Source: a virus
IMG/VR virus record: IMGVR_UViG_3300007542_000227
Coordinates: 1-21,664 of that record
Length of the DNA stretch: 21,664 nucleotides
Reading direction: 5' to 3' (one strand)
Shown here: one piece after another, positions 13,776 through 21,664 of the stretch
How positions within the stretch are numbered: the stretch's first letter is position 1
Layout of the letters: the number at the start of each line of letters is the position of its first letter
Notes under the pieces: model-generated
The model's database searches: none
The model's input: only the letters and a program-made list of their open reading frames with translations
What the model was told of the DNA's origin: nothing
Program-made: the position numbers and the translations under genes

Positions 13776-16248
13776 ATACCAGAGCAAGTTTGAACTCCTC
13801 ATCAACGCATCCGCTGGCGGGGCAAAGCGTGTCCTTGCCAACCTGCAAAACGACCTGACCAAAACCGGGAAGCAGGGCAAGAGTGCATCAGCAACAATCG
13901 AGTCTGGTTGGGTGTCGGCAGGGATGGCAATTGCCGGCGTGACTGCTGCGGCATATGGGCTAAAAAGGGCGATGGATTTCGCCGCAGAAGGCGAAAAGAT
14001 TAGGAACGTAGGGATTGCATTTGAGCAGTTGAACGACAACGCTACTGCAACACTGGCGACACTTGACACCGCATTCAAGGGAACACTTGACGTAACGTCT
14101 ATGCAGCAGTTTGCCAACCAACTCAAGTTGATGGGGCTTGAGGCAGAGCAGATGGGAGTGCTGTCTGACACAGCATTCAAGGTTGCAGCGGCGCAGGGAA
14201 AGAACGCAGCGGATGTAATGAAGACTCTTGCGTCAGCCATCGGAACTGGTCGGCTACAGACTGCGGCGCAGTTTGGCATTGTTGTTACAGCAAAGGGGGC
14301 ACAGGAGGATTACGCAAGGCAGTTGGGCGTTTCAGTCGATGCGCTTGACGAGACAGCAAAACGTCAGGCACTAGTAAACGCATTGCTTGCAGAGGCAGAG
14401 CTAAAGTTCGGGGCAATAGATACGTCAAAATTCGTTGTGCAAATGCAGCAGGCGCAAAAGCAACTGGCAGATTTTCAGTCTGACCTCAATGAGGGCTTTG
14501 CGTCAATAGCAAACTTTGGCGTTAGGTCTATCGATAGGGCTGCGGCACAGGCTGCAAATTTGGCGTGGTCGCTTAGGCACCCGGTAATGGCATTGCGTGA
14601 AGTAACTCACGTCATGCCGTTTGCTTCTGCCGAGACTATTGAACTTGCCAAATCGCAAAGCGAGTCGGCAAAAGCATCACAGGAGGCCGCCGATCGACAT
14701 CGTGCCCTGGCTGAATCGTTGAGAAGCGTAAGGGCCGCCATGCAACTTGCAACGCCAAAAGTGCTAAGCACATCTGAGTCTCTTGCTGAGCTTCACAAAA
14801 ACTTTCAGAGCGTAGAGACAGTCTCACGGCTCACAGTTGACCAACTAGTAAGGCAGCGTAGGTCGCTAGAAATGTTGCGCCCATCGATTGCCAAAGCAAT
14901 CCAGGATATTGGAACGGAAACTCAGGCCGGGAAGGAGCTTTCCGCTGAGTATACCAAACAGATAAAGTTGCTCGATGGGTTTATTGACATGCGGCGTGAA
15001 GTTGCTGCCGCATCTGATGCACAAACGAAGGCGCAAAAACTGCTTACGGACGCAGTTGGAAAATACATAAACCTTGACCTGCCGAGCAATCTCCAACAGT
15101 CAGTCGACGGGTTCAGAAAAGGGACCATCTCAGCCGCTCAAATGTTTGCCGTATTCAAGGCTGGAACAGAGGCGTCAGGGGTGAATGGTTTTTTTGCCGA
15201 CGCTCTTGCAGGAATACGGACATTTAGTCTTGCTTTAGACGAGGCAGAAAGGAGAGCTAAGAACAAGCCATCTGTTAGTGGTGCAGCAAGTAAGTCTGTT
15301 GACGCTGAGATAGACGCACTACGTCAACTAAGGATAGGTGCTAGTGCAGAGCAGGAACTTCTCATCAGGCAGGAACAAGAGCGGGTCATGCTGTCCCGTG
15401 AAAACCTCAAGGCAGACAAGCGGATAATCGAAGAGAGGATGCTTGCCAGGCGCCATGAGGCAGAACAGCTCGCATTCGTTGACAGCCAATCACTAGAGGC
15501 GGCGAAGGTTGCCCTTGCCAAAGACCTTGAACTTGCCAGACAGAGACAGTCAGCCGAGCGTGCAATGGCTGAGCAGAAGAGACAAAGGCGGGCTGAAGAG
15601 GCTCAGGCGTTGGCGCTGATGAACCAGCAATTTAGGGACAACTCAACGGCCATCAACGCACAGATTGAAGCGGCACGGTCATCATTCGATGCTCTAGCCG
15701 CAAGCGGTGTTGACGCTGCCGGTCGTCTGGGCATGGCGATGAACGAGGCCCGCACGATTGCAGATGCTTTCAATCAGTCCATCGTGTTCGGGTTCGACAG
15801 TGCGAAGAAGGCCATGCCAGGGGCGATTGCTGCCAGTGGTAGGGTTGCCGGTGCAATCATCAAAAATGACCGTGCCACGGCTGCGGTAAAGGGGGCATTT
15901 GAAGCCGCTGCGTCAATCGCATCCTTTGCCGTTGGTGACTTTGTTGGCGGGGCACAGCACGCACTAGCGTCCACATTGTTTTTCTCTGTTGCTGGCAAGG
16001 GGTCAGGTAAGAGCGGTGGCAGTGCCAGCGGCGCCGCTAATGGCTCACAGGCGACAGGAATAAACCAGCCAGCACAACTGCAAGCGCCGACGGGGACGAG
16101 CAGCACAACGACCGTCATCAACCTAAACGGATTCCTGGGAACGAAACAGGAAATGGGAATGAAGATCACAGAGGCCCAGAACAGTATCGCAGGGCTGGGG
16201 ACAACAATCGATAGGCGATTGATTGGCAACCAGCATCAGGGATTCTAA
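13768..16248 (+). CDS. Tail tape measure protein
   Basis: The 826-residue protein sets tail length and occupies the tube lumen before DNA release. The opening helices lead to a hydrophobic stretch (about 49-66, WVSAGMAIAGVTAAAYGL). Residues 70-215 (KRAMDFAAEGEKIRNVGIAF..., TLASAIGTGRLQTAAQFGI, AKRQALVNALLAEAELKFG) resemble the conserved N-terminal part of many tape measures. Long Gln/Arg/Glu helices follow (500-640), then a second hydrophobic region (about 706-741) and a Gly/Ser-rich linker near 745-785. The start is GTG at 13768, overlapping the T stop. By the usual rule of about 0.15 nm per residue a tail near 120 nm would be expected. The stop lies in a 19-bp duplicated segment. Confidence 0.95.
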   Translation: MGKYQSKFELLINASAGGAKRVLANLQNDLTKTGKQGKSASATIESGWVSAGMAIAGVTAAAYGLKRAMDFAAEGEKIRNVGIAFEQLNDNATATLATLDTAFKGTLDVTSMQQFANQLKLMGLEAEQMGVLSDTAFKVAAAQGKNAADVMKTLASAIGTGRLQTAAQFGIVVTAKGAQEDYARQLGVSVDALDETAKRQALVNALLAEAELKFGAIDTSKFVVQMQQAQKQLADFQSDLNEGFASIANFGVRSIDRAAAQAANLAWSLRHPVMALREVTHVMPFASAETIELAKSQSESAKASQEAADRHRALAESLRSVRAAMQLATPKVLSTSESLAELHKNFQSVETVSRLTVDQLVRQRRSLEMLRPSIAKAIQDIGTETQAGKELSAEYTKQIKLLDGFIDMRREVAAASDAQTKAQKLLTDAVGKYINLDLPSNLQQSVDGFRKGTISAAQMFAVFKAGTEASGVNGFFADALAGIRTFSLALDEAERRAKNKPSVSGAASKSVDAEIDALRQLRIGASAEQELLIRQEQERVMLSRENLKADKRIIEERMLARRHEAEQLAFVDSQSLEAAKVALAKDLELARQRQSAERAMAEQKRQRRAEEAQALALMNQQFRDNSTAINAQIEAARSSFDALAASGVDAAGRLGMAMNEARTIADAFNQSIVFGFDSAKKAMPGAIAASGRVAGAIIKNDRATAAVKGAFEAAASIASFAVGDFVGGAQHALASTLFFSVAGKGSGKSGGSASGAANGSQATGINQPAQLQAPTGTSSTTTVINLNGFLGTKQEMGMKITEAQNSIAGLGTTIDRRLIGNQHQGF

Positions 16249-16278
16249 TGACCAGTAGAGATTCTAATGACCAGTAGA
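16241..16278 (+). repeat. 19-bp perfect tandem duplication at the tape-measure junction
   Basis: GATTCTAATGACCAGTAGA occurs at 16241-16259 and again at 16260-16278 without a mismatch. Each copy holds TAATG. In the first, TAA is the tape-measure stop and the overlapping ATG (16248) opens a nine-codon frame ending in TAG at 16275-16277. In the second, ATG (16267) is the working start of the next gene. Nineteen is not a multiple of three, so the two starts lie in different frames. Confidence 0.95.
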
Positions 16279-17736
16279 ATTGAGTCTAGCGGGTTGCTCG
16301 GGAGCAATGCCGTTTGGGTACGTCAGGGCGCTAACGCAGTATATTTCGACACTGAGCTTGATGGTGTCGAATACAGCAGCAGGACGGACCTGCTAAACAC
16401 ACTAACCGATAGGCTGAACGCTGAGACATCAAGCACATGGGCCAGCTCCATTAGCCAATCAACCATGAAAACCACGATAACCAACGACGGGGCAGATAGG
16501 TTTGCGTTTGAGTGGAGGCCGACGGTCAAGGCACTTGACTTTGATGGGTTGACACAGCACGTCAACTGTGGGAATGACGCCTCTCTGCGGATCACTGACA
16601 AACTATCAGTTGCGGCGTGGGTTTACGTCGACGCTGGCGGTGGTTCGTGGGACAACATCGTCGCACGCTACAAGTTTAGTGGCTCAGACGACAGGTCATG
16701 GACGATGTACGCATTTGGAGCATCGCCAAAACTGTTTGTCGTGCGAGTCTCTCAGGATGGCCTGCTATCAACCCAATACAAGGAGTATAGCACCACATCA
16801 AACCTTCTAACGGCTGGCGCATGGCACCACGTCGGATTCACGTTTGACGGTGGTACGCTGAAGCTATTTGTGGACGGTTCTGAAATAACCGGCGCCGGCC
16901 TGAACAAGGCCCGTGACGACGCAATAACGACCATCCACGCTGGCACCGCAGATTTGATTATCGGTGCGTGGGACACGGGCACATTCACATATGACGGGAA
17001 GATCGCAGGGGTTGGCGTTTACGATACCAGCGTATTGAGTGCGGCTAGTTTTGGTGCGCTTTACGCAGCGGGGCAACCAGACAGAAACCTTGCCGTTTCT
17101 GGCAATTGCGTATCGTACTGGCTGGATGCTCCGCACCACACATACCCGACAGTGCTAGACCAGTGCGGGTCCAACGACGGGACAATGACCAACATGACCG
17201 GCGAGGAAATAGTGGCCGGCGATACAACGTGGACGTGGGTCAATGACGATGGTGAGGCATACGGCACCACATTGGGCGACCTGCTAGGGTATTCAACCTA
17301 CGTCGTGCAGGTTCAGGGGTCACCGTACACCGGCGCTCTTGCAATGGCAGACGGCCTATTGTTCCTGTCAGACGCACCACAGCAGGGTGTTGAGTTGGTC
17401 GGATGGGATATGTCACGGCAATCGCAGGCAGTCAGGACAATCGACGGGACGCATGACGCATCGTCTGTTGCCGGTGCGAAGATGCGCCGCCGGTCGTTGG
17501 TTGTCAACTTGCGGCGTAACGGTGCTGGTGCGTGGGATGAGGTAACTAACTGGTTCGATTTTCTGGCAGTTATCGGTGACGGTAGAGAGTTTACCGTCTG
17601 GCCAGACATTACTGACCCAGACGAATACTACCGGGGATACTTTGCAGGGCCAGAACAGATTGACCTTGTGAAGCGGTTTGAAAGGTCGGCACTATATTGG
17701 CGGTCCACCCTATCCGTAAACGCAATAGAGGAGTAG
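16267..17736 (+). CDS. Tail-tip protein with inserted LamG-like domain
   Basis: 489 residues. Residues 23-83 (YFDTELDGVEYSSRTDLLNTL, LNAETSSTWASS, DGADRFAFEW) form the first part of a module shared with the next two genes. Residues 88-315 are a concanavalin/LamG-like domain: LDFDGLTQHVNCG, LSVAAWVYVD, the AGAWHHVGFTFDGGTLKLFVDG signature (183-204) and GKIAGVGVYDTSVLSAASFGALYAAG (244-269). Such domains bind sugars or host surfaces. The module appears to resume at TTWTWVNDDGEAYGTTLGDLLGYS (about 320-343). The rest (345-489) has tail-protein character, ending in EYYRGYFAGPEQIDLVKRFE and ALYWRSTLSV, similar to distal tail proteins. The start lies in the second copy of a 19-bp duplication. Likely a distal tail or adhesion protein. 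Confidence 0.8.
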   Translation: MTSRIESSGLLGSNAVWVRQGANAVYFDTELDGVEYSSRTDLLNTLTDRLNAETSSTWASSISQSTMKTTITNDGADRFAFEWRPTVKALDFDGLTQHVNCGNDASLRITDKLSVAAWVYVDAGGGSWDNIVARYKFSGSDDRSWTMYAFGASPKLFVVRVSQDGLLSTQYKEYSTTSNLLTAGAWHHVGFTFDGGTLKLFVDGSEITGAGLNKARDDAITTIHAGTADLIIGAWDTGTFTYDGKIAGVGVYDTSVLSAASFGALYAAGQPDRNLAVSGNCVSYWLDAPHHTYPTVLDQCGSNDGTMTNMTGEEIVAGDTTWTWVNDDGEAYGTTLGDLLGYSTYVVQVQGSPYTGALAMADGLLFLSDAPQQGVELVGWDMSRQSQAVRTIDGTHDASSVAGAKMRRRSLVVNLRRNGAGAWDEVTNWFDFLAVIGDGREFTVWPDITDPDEYYRGYFAGPEQIDLVKRFERSALYWRSTLSVNAIEE

Positions 17737-17738
17737 AT

Positions 17739-18467
17739 ATGGCCGGTAAAATAGAGTCATGGTTGGTCATCGCTCCTGGGGCACGCATAACCGCAGACGG
17801 CCACTTGCAAGTCAGAGCAACAGGTGGAGGTGCGTTTACGGTTGTTCCGTTGACGGCTGGGACATACAAGACGTTTGACCTGGCAGCGCAGGAACTAGAG
17901 GACCAACTAAACGCACTTGCCGGCGGCATTGGTGCGTGGACTGTAACCGTGTCAGCCAATAGCGTCAACATCGCTTGTTCTGCCGCCTACGACCTGTCAT
18001 GGCAGGACCAGGAAGTCAAAGAGTATTTTGGCTTTGGCGCCGATGACGTGACCAACCAAACAAGCATCGACAGTGACGAGCCGCCACGGGGAAAGATTAC
18101 ACTCGTCAACCCGATTGACATTGACTTCTTCATCATTCTGCCTCACCGACACGCACAAGACCACACTAGCAAGCGGTTTGGGTATTCCTACCCGCTACGA
18201 TTTGGGCAGAAGTGCCGGTTCATGTTGGGCAATGACGAGATAGTACACTTCTACGTCTGCGCCGACAGGATGCAACAGGGATACCCGGTGAGGGTGTGGC
18301 TCGACGCATCCCTAGCAGGGTCGTTTGACTGGACCAATGCCGACTGGAAGAAAGGCCGTGATTTGGCGTTACAAGATACCTCTGCCGTGGTATCATTGAC
18401 CGACTACCTGAGCCTGCCCGCAGCGTACCACAGGCGAGTAGAGTTGCAGATGGTGGAGGCTGGCTAG
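17739..18467 (+). CDS. Tail-tip protein, unknown
   Basis: 242 residues, with the ATG at 17739 chosen because GAGGAG lies just before it; the longer frame from 17697 has no site and would overlap the previous gene. Residues 40-100 (AGTYKTFDLAAQELEDQLNAL, GAWTVTVSANSVNIAC, YDLSW, YFGFG) match the module seen in the previous protein and in the next. The second half (120-242) has mixed strands and Trp/Phe-rich segments without a recognised domain. The stop TAG is immediately followed by the next ATG. By position it is a baseplate or tail-tip component such as a connector between distal tail protein and hub. The function is not established. Confidence 0.75.
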   Translation: MAGKIESWLVIAPGARITADGHLQVRATGGGAFTVVPLTAGTYKTFDLAAQELEDQLNALAGGIGAWTVTVSANSVNIACSAAYDLSWQDQEVKEYFGFGADDVTNQTSIDSDEPPRGKITLVNPIDIDFFIILPHRHAQDHTSKRFGYSYPLRFGQKCRFMLGNDEIVHFYVCADRMQQGYPVRVWLDASLAGSFDWTNADWKKGRDLALQDTSAVVSLTDYLSLPAAYHRRVELQMVEAG

Positions 18468-21239
18468 ATGGCATTTGTAGACCGACTGACAGATCCGCAA
18501 GTAAGCAAGTGGTTCGCCCTGTTTGTTGAAGGTGTCCCGCAGGTTTTCACGTCCCAGGTAATGCCGTCTGTATTCTACACGGGTGGGCGTTCTGAGATAG
18601 TGGCCCTCGACGTGTCTGGTGGAATCAGCCCGCCAGCGCAAATGCTGAACAGGAAAGCAGGCGCCGCCAGCCCAACGCAAATGACATTCCGCATCGGGCC
18701 AGATGACAAGAGCGGAACGCTCAGAAGTCTATTCGCAACACGATTAGCAACCGCTGCCCGCACTCGCATCACTCAGACACTAGACTGGACAACCGGCGCC
18801 GCAGGAGTTGGCAAACTCTACGTTGCCGACAATAGCGACTTTCCTGCCAGCGGTGACGCATGCGCTGGGCGTGAGACAGTTGGCTACGAGTCAACCGGAA
18901 CTGATGGCACTGGCGACTATCTGCAAATGAACGCAAGCCGGGCGAAGTACGGAAGTAGCCAGTGGAAGTTCACTGTTGACGAACGTTACAATTTTGGGAC
19001 ACGGTATGTCAGCACCAACCCAGAGCGATGGGAGGGCCGCAAGGTTACCCTGCACATGGGGATATGCAACGCAAACGGGCAACCACTAGACACCGCCTTC
19101 GATGGCAATGACCAGCGTGCCATATGGTCAGGGACGATAACCGGACTCACGCCTAATCAGGATTGGGCGTCATGGTCAATGGCCTGCATCAGCATCGACC
19201 AGAGTGCCAACACAGAGATTGGCGGATTCCAGGGCCGGGGAAAACTTGTTTGGACTACAGGTGATAGCGATGTTCCGTGGGACGAATGGGCCAACGGTAA
19301 AGTATATCTAGCAGAAGCGGCACCCGTTGAACTTGAACTGTACGATACCGCAGCGGCGTCATGGACTGACCTTAGCACAACCGTCGCAGCTGGACAGCAT
19401 AACAACCTTCTTGCTGACGTAATGGACGCAATACAGGCTTCACTTGACGCCACCTATCCAGCATCAACAAACGTCGTCTATTTCGCAGTAGAATACACAT
19501 ACGATAGCGACTTCAACGAGTGGGCGTGGGCGATAGTGGCTGAGACAGACTATGCAAATGCTGGTGAGGTCAGGTCGTCAATTTCACCGACAAGCGCATT
19601 CAGATGGCTAGGCTTCAAGCCCGGGACAGTTGTCTGGGGTGGTGGCAGTGGCGCATATATATTCGGCACGCTACTTGCCGACACTAACCCGCCACCGCTT
19701 TTGCTCATCCCCAAAACTGCCACTGCAATAATCGTGCGTGAGGACGTGAGTGAAACCGGCGAGACATTCCCAAACGATGGCTACGCCATACTCAAGAACG
19801 GTGACCACAGCGAGATCATATCGTACACCGGCGTCACTGAAATCAGTGCAGACACGCCACGCATCTTGCAACTAACGGGAGTTGTCCGTGGTCAGGTTGG
19901 TACGACTGCAAAAGAGATCCGTGTTGACGCCAATAAGGTGGTTGATGGCGACATTGAATACGCATCCGCTGAAGAGATCGGAACTATCAAGTCTTGCATC
20001 GCGTTCGATGGCGAGAGCGTTCTTGACATCTTCCTCAAGTTGGCAATGTCAACAGGCTCTACAGGGCTGAGAAATGCCACCTATGACGTTGCGTCAATCG
20101 GTGAATATGTTGCCGCAGGGATGGACGAGGACCGCATCGACATTGACCGATTCGAGTACATTAGTGCAACGCTCGGTGCGTCGGCAGTGAATCGCACGGT
20201 GGCATTTGCTGAGCCGTTCAACCTGCGTGAGTGGTTCGCATCTGAGTGCGCCGTCCTGGGACTGACATTGCTATCACGCACCACTCCAAACGGTTACCAG
20301 ATTACGGTTGACCCGGTACAATTCCCGGCAATCATCGGCGGTAGGCCAATCGGTGATGATGACATCTCTCTAGTAGATTGGCCAGACATCGAAACGAGCG
20401 TGACGCAGATTGCGAACCGGCTAGAGTTCCGTGGAATGTGGCTCAACGCTGAGGAAAAGTGGCACCCGCACACGGTCCTAATCAATGACCAGAACAGTCA
20501 GATTGACAACGGGATAGCATCGACAGTCAAGATGGAAGTCAAGGGTCTGATTGGTGGCGTTGACGACGTGACCGTTTACGCTCTCGAGGTCGGGACCAGA
20601 CTACTCGCACACTACGCCAACAAATACTCAATCGTCCGGCTCACGGTCAAAAAGAGCGGATGGGCATTCAGGGTTGGCGAGGAAATCAGGGTGACCCTCG
20701 ATGGCGTTCCGAATGAGGATGGCACGGCAGGATGGTCAAATGAGCCGATGCTTTTGCTTGCGGTTGACAACGTATACGCTGGCTCTGGCAACTCTTCCCC
20801 TGTCAGGCTAACACTCCTGAAGGCCGAGAAACTACGCCTATCCTATTACGTGCCTACAGCAGAAGTCGCCACCACGCCAGCCGCAGACACTATCACGGTA
20901 GAGAGCAACGTCTACACCGACGGCTCACAACCAAACCCGATAACAGGCGATGACCCGGCAAAGGACATTGACCAGTTTGAGGCCGGCATGACCGTCTACT
21001 TCAGGACTCCAGGTGACGAGGCCACGAACGAGGGCACAGGCGTTATCCAGTCGGTGACACGGAGCACGAATACAATCGTCTTTACAGCCCCCTACCCTGC
21101 GTTTGTGGGCGCCGGTGACGTTGTGTGCTATCCAGGATATGCCAGCGCAGACGCAACGCAGAAAAGCTATGTCTATCTGGCTGACAACGGGGCAACTTTG
21201 GGGGCGTCTGCTGATGACCCATTCGTATACGGAGCGTAG
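18468..21239 (+). CDS. Large tail-tip / hub protein
   Basis: 923 residues, the largest gene of the window. It begins directly after the previous TAG. Residues about 306-388 (LLADVMDAIQASLDATYP..., ending FRWLGF) repeat the module of the two preceding proteins. Around 440-485 lies EIISYTGVTEI followed by GVVRGQVGTTAKEIRVD, an RGxxGT motif that recurs in phage tail-tip proteins. Residues 500-790 contain alternating helices and strands (FAEPFNLREWFASECAVLGL, ITVDPVQFP, ANRLEFRGMW) compatible with a tail hub. The end (about 810-923: NTIVFTAPYPAFVGAGDVVC, then YVYLADNGATLGA) is a beta domain. By size and position it is the Tal/gpJ-like hub that contacts the host, but no catalytic motif is seen. 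Confidence 0.75.
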   Translation: MAFVDRLTDPQVSKWFALFVEGVPQVFTSQVMPSVFYTGGRSEIVALDVSGGISPPAQMLNRKAGAASPTQMTFRIGPDDKSGTLRSLFATRLATAARTRITQTLDWTTGAAGVGKLYVADNSDFPASGDACAGRETVGYESTGTDGTGDYLQMNASRAKYGSSQWKFTVDERYNFGTRYVSTNPERWEGRKVTLHMGICNANGQPLDTAFDGNDQRAIWSGTITGLTPNQDWASWSMACISIDQSANTEIGGFQGRGKLVWTTGDSDVPWDEWANGKVYLAEAAPVELELYDTAAASWTDLSTTVAAGQHNNLLADVMDAIQASLDATYPASTNVVYFAVEYTYDSDFNEWAWAIVAETDYANAGEVRSSISPTSAFRWLGFKPGTVVWGGGSGAYIFGTLLADTNPPPLLLIPKTATAIIVREDVSETGETFPNDGYAILKNGDHSEIISYTGVTEISADTPRILQLTGVVRGQVGTTAKEIRVDANKVVDGDIEYASAEEIGTIKSCIAFDGESVLDIFLKLAMSTGSTGLRNATYDVASIGEYVAAGMDEDRIDIDRFEYISATLGASAVNRTVAFAEPFNLREWFASECAVLGLTLLSRTTPNGYQITVDPVQFPAIIGGRPIGDDDISLVDWPDIETSVTQIANRLEFRGMWLNAEEKWHPHTVLINDQNSQIDNGIASTVKMEVKGLIGGVDDVTVYALEVGTRLLAHYANKYSIVRLTVKKSGWAFRVGEEIRVTLDGVPNEDGTAGWSNEPMLLLAVDNVYAGSGNSSPVRLTLLKAEKLRLSYYVPTAEVATTPAADTITVESNVYTDGSQPNPITGDDPAKDIDQFEAGMTVYFRTPGDEATNEGTGVIQSVTRSTNTIVFTAPYPAFVGAGDVVCYPGYASADATQKSYVYLADNGATLGASADDPFVYGA

Positions 21240-21241
21240 GC

Positions 21242-21664
21242 ATGGCGAAAACAGCACCGGACACATTCAAGTCAATACCAGACGGGAAGATTCTACCAAA
21301 AGAGCCAATCATCGAGGGCAATGCGGCGGGTGCCTACGGTCCTGCTGATGTTGTCCGCAACGTCAACCACGTCACCCGTTCCCTTGCCCCTACCGTTGTC
21401 ATGCAGTACGCCAATGACACGGCGCAGGCGTATTTGAAAGAAACCGCAGTGGGTGCCGTTCCTGGCAATTTACGATACGTCTGGCGTGTTCCTGTATTCA
21501 ATGACAGTGACCTTGACACATTGCAGATACGGGTTGCCGCATACCAGTTGCTTGCCGGGCAGACCGGGAACATAAGGTTTGCATCGTCCATCGCAAACAC
21601 TGACATCACGGTGCCGTATACCGCATCACCTTACCCTATTCTGAGCGATAGCGTCCGCATGGAC
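21242..21664 (+). CDS. 5' part of a further tail gene, cut by the window end
   Basis: Frame open from ATG 21242, two bases after the hub stop, through all 141 codons to the window edge. The visible residues start MAKTAPDTFKSIPDGKIL, followed by a helix-like DVVRNVNHVTRSLAP (about 36-50) and then alternating strands (RYVWRVPVFNDSDLDTLQIR, NIRFASSIAN). The layout of a short N-terminal linker, then helix, then beta region suggests a receptor-binding or fibre-type protein, as commonly follows the hub gene. No family is recognised and the C-terminus is missing, so this is a positional guess. Confidence 0.8.
   Translation, partial: MAKTAPDTFKSIPDGKILPKEPIIEGNAAGAYGPADVVRNVNHVTRSLAPTVVMQYANDTAQAYLKETAVGAVPGNLRYVWRVPVFNDSDLDTLQIRVAAYQLLAGQTGNIRFASSIANTDITVPYTASPYPILSDSVRMD

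Noticed and set aside
13731-14279. 182-codon minus frame at the chaperone-tape measure junction
   Set aside because: Opposes the -1 extension and tape measure start, both well supported. Its Ser/Ala-rich content reflects antisense of Ala/Thr codons.
15774-16229. 151-codon minus frame in the 3' part of the tape measure gene
   Set aside because: Mirror of Ala/Gly-rich helical coding sequence with no start signal.
1-21664. CRISPR array, tRNA, insertion sequence, integrase or att site
   Set aside because: No regular short repeats with spacers, no cloverleaf, no transposase or recombinase motifs and no tRNA-like direct repeat were seen.

Overview
The window is a phage or prophage structural module, almost all on the + strand. 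It runs from the DNA-packaging end (large terminase) through portal, scaffold, decoration protein, major capsid protein, neck and tail tube to tape measure and tail tip. The tape measure gene, the lambda G/GT-type tail chaperone pair and the lack of any sheath gene point to a long, non-contractile tail (siphovirus). Scaffold, decoration protein and capsid follow one another as separate genes, as in Bacillus phage SPP1. No prohead protease is recognisable. The host cannot be named from the sequence. Several structural proteins carry low-complexity beta modules that I associate with phages of aquatic bacteria, but that is only an impression.

Layout: 1-177 end of an unidentified gene in the small-terminase position; 182-1555 large terminase; 1558-2447 three small genes on the - strand (zinc-ribbon-like protein, membrane protein with a CxC/CxxC pair, XRE-type regulator) that break the usual terminase-portal neighbourhood; 2448-2880 a gene-poor divergent control region with a promoter candidate facing each way and degenerate repeats; 2881-4464 portal (TTG start); 4471-5843 two beta-rich proteins; 5843-6451 probable virion morphogenesis protein; 6460-7038 scaffold; 7048-7563 unknown; 7573-9057 decoration protein with a repeated fibre-like part; 9075-10001 major capsid protein; 10017-11428 neck proteins; 11428-11622 short coiled coil; 11622-12899 probable tail tube; 12922-13775 tail assembly chaperones G and G-T; 13768-16248 tape measure; 16267-21239 three tail-tip proteins; 21242-21664 start of a further gene cut by the window edge.

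The + strand genes are tightly packed. Many stops overlap the next start (TAATG, ATGA or a few bases), so the portal-to-tip block is probably one late operon, read from a promoter candidate at 2818-2847. The strongest ribosome sites precede the decoration, capsid and tube genes, whose products are needed in many copies.

Most notable: a near-textbook -1 frameshift signal (A AAA AAC, 8-base spacer, perfect 10-bp stem) joins G to T; three consecutive tail-tip proteins seem to share a small module, one copy split by a LamG-like lectin domain; a 19-bp tandem duplication has displaced the start codon after the tape measure gene; and the antisense three-gene cassette looks like a moron with its own promoter. 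No tRNA, rRNA, CRISPR array, insertion sequence or integrase was found.
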